Source of the DNA: Niveispirillum lacus
Lineage (GTDB): Bacteria; Pseudomonadota; Alphaproteobacteria; Azospirillales; Azospirillaceae
Assembly: GCF_002251795.1 (NCBI RefSeq)
Contig: NZ_NOXU01000021.1
Coordinates: 16,769 to 80,768, forward strand
Direction of reading: 5' to 3'
DNA length: 64,000 nt
Under the pieces are notes generated by a model. It saw only the letters and a list, made by a program, of their open reading frames with translations, did no database searches and was not told where the DNA came from. A program made the position numbers and the translations under genes. Of the stretch, positions 63,406 to 64,000 are shown one piece after another. How positions within the stretch are numbered: the stretch's first letter is position 1; each line of letters starts with the position of its first letter.

Positions 63406-63756
63406 CACAACTGGTCAGCGTTTCTGATCAGTGATAGCCGCACAAACCTGCTGAGGCGCAATCCCGTCACCAAGCCGTCGCAGACCACGATCTGCCGCCG
63501 GCAAAGGCCTGCGATCTTTTCGTCATGCGTGCGAGCTCAGGAAGGTCGTCCCTTGCTCTTGGTCGATCTCTGCGATCAGATCCATCACCGGCAGGGCCGC
63601 GCCGCGGTCGCGGGTCTGCCGGCTCATCCGCAAGCATCGGTTTCGGGCGGTTCATCAAGGCGCGAGCCACGGTCACACGCTGTTTTCTGGCCGCCCGACA
63701 GCCTGGCGGTGGAAAAGTGGATGCACTGGGCCAGTCCCATACGGACCAACAGCACA
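63399..63756 (-). pseudogene. LolD/MacB-type ABC-transporter ATPase, decayed 3' half
   Basis: Read on the minus strand: LLVRMGLAQ and LSGGQ (63756-63690), a shift, QRVTVARALMNRPKPMLADEPA (Walker B), a shift, VMDLIAEIDQEQGTTF, and a further shift into DEKIAGLCRRQIVVCDG (H-loop region and end), stopping at 63399. At least three frame changes, and the Walker A half is missing. It overlaps the DUF6544-like pseudogene tail to tail by 7 bp. Confidence 0.8.
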
Positions 63757-64000
63757 GCGCGACAAGTTCTTCAGAAGGCGACGGTGGCGCAGAACCGGTC
63801 GTCCACAGTCTGGACTGTCACTTGATAAGCCATCACCATAGCCGTATGCCCCGGCCGTAGCCCTGGAAATGGATGCGTGGAATGAAGAAAGGCGTGGGTC
63901 AGCCATGATCGAAACGCGGTGGATCGTTTGATAAACGCGTTTAATATACGCGATTAGCATGTCCGGCATCAGCCCCTGTGGGACAGAAGCGGGTGATTGC
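63757..64000. other. Right-edge region, no gene recognised
   Basis: About 240 bases. A long minus-strand open frame (63673-63969) crosses it but has no recognisable sequence and overlaps the ABC pseudogene in another frame. The end (63925-63960) is AT-rich. The missing 5' part of the ABC gene is not recognisable here. Confidence 0.4.

Noticed and set aside
1..64000. CRISPR array, tRNA or rRNA genes
   Set aside because: No regular short direct repeats with spacers, no cloverleaf-like sequence with conserved arms and no rRNA signature were noticed on either strand by eye; a tRNAscan/CRISPR search would settle this.

Overview
The window is high-GC DNA with typical alphaproteobacterial gene content: TonB-dependent receptors with their own signal peptides, an Aer-like chemoreceptor that has an N-terminal PAS and a C-terminal PilZ domain (an architecture known from Azospirillum), a large cyclic beta-1,2-glucan synthase, and dense c-di-GMP/chemotaxis genes. 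I infer a member of the Rhodospirillales/Azospirillaceae (Azospirillum, Niveispirillum or Nitrospirillum type). This rests on gene content only. No rRNA or tRNA gene and no CRISPR array were seen.

Layout. 1-2.8 kb: the end of an alternate (N-type) F1F0-ATPase operon (alpha end and gamma), then a MotA/MotB-like stator pair. 2.8-4.1 kb: a protein with a degenerate EAL-like region, on the minus strand. 4.3-8.6 kb: a compact arsenic-resistance operon (arsR, two unrelated arsenate reductases, an ACR3 pump, arsH, an arsO-like monooxygenase) behind a palindromic operator/promoter that lies directly on the arsR start. 8.9-14.4 kb: an alpha/beta hydrolase, a Tat-exported flavin amine oxidase and a TonB receptor. 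14.8-22 kb: four minus-strand signalling genes (diguanylate cyclase, MCP, PAS-GGDEF-EAL, Aer-PilZ). 22.4-29.5 kb: an IS3 remnant, then a tricorn-like S41 peptidase and a TonB receptor lying downstream of a tandem glycine riboswitch. 29.7-34.7 kb: a decayed accessory block between two inverted copies of one IS5-like element (an ABC fragment at its edge, a DUF3320 fragment and a CsgG-like lipoprotein inside), ending in a receiver domain cut by the IS downstream of a Dps gene.

35.3-54 kb: a 1443-residue CheB-CheR-PAS-kinase-receiver-receiver-LuxR protein, then an envelope-stress run (OmpA lipoprotein, PRC-barrel protein, DUF3309, entericidin-like lipoprotein, MgtA-like P-type ATPase) that meets a giant ndvB-like gene tail to tail. 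54.5-64 kb: a second stress run (a 2-hydroxyacid dehydrogenase fused to a CHAD domain, a conserved hypothetical, a Crp/Fnr regulator, a Ca2+-type P-ATPase, DUF883, a holin-like protein, another DUF3309), with broken genes at both ends (isoquinoline oxidoreductase fragment, DUF6544/6920-like pseudogene, LolD/MacB-like ABC ATPase pseudogene).

The strongest leads are (1) the glycine riboswitch whose expression platform controls a five-codon ORF upstream of a TonB receptor/peptidase pair, (2) the dehydrogenase-CHAD fusion, (3) the single-chain CheB-to-LuxR protein, and (4) the parallel DUF3309/P-type ATPase stress modules. I found no single large, clearly novel defence or biosynthetic system. The accessory block at 29.7-34.7 kb is mostly decayed.
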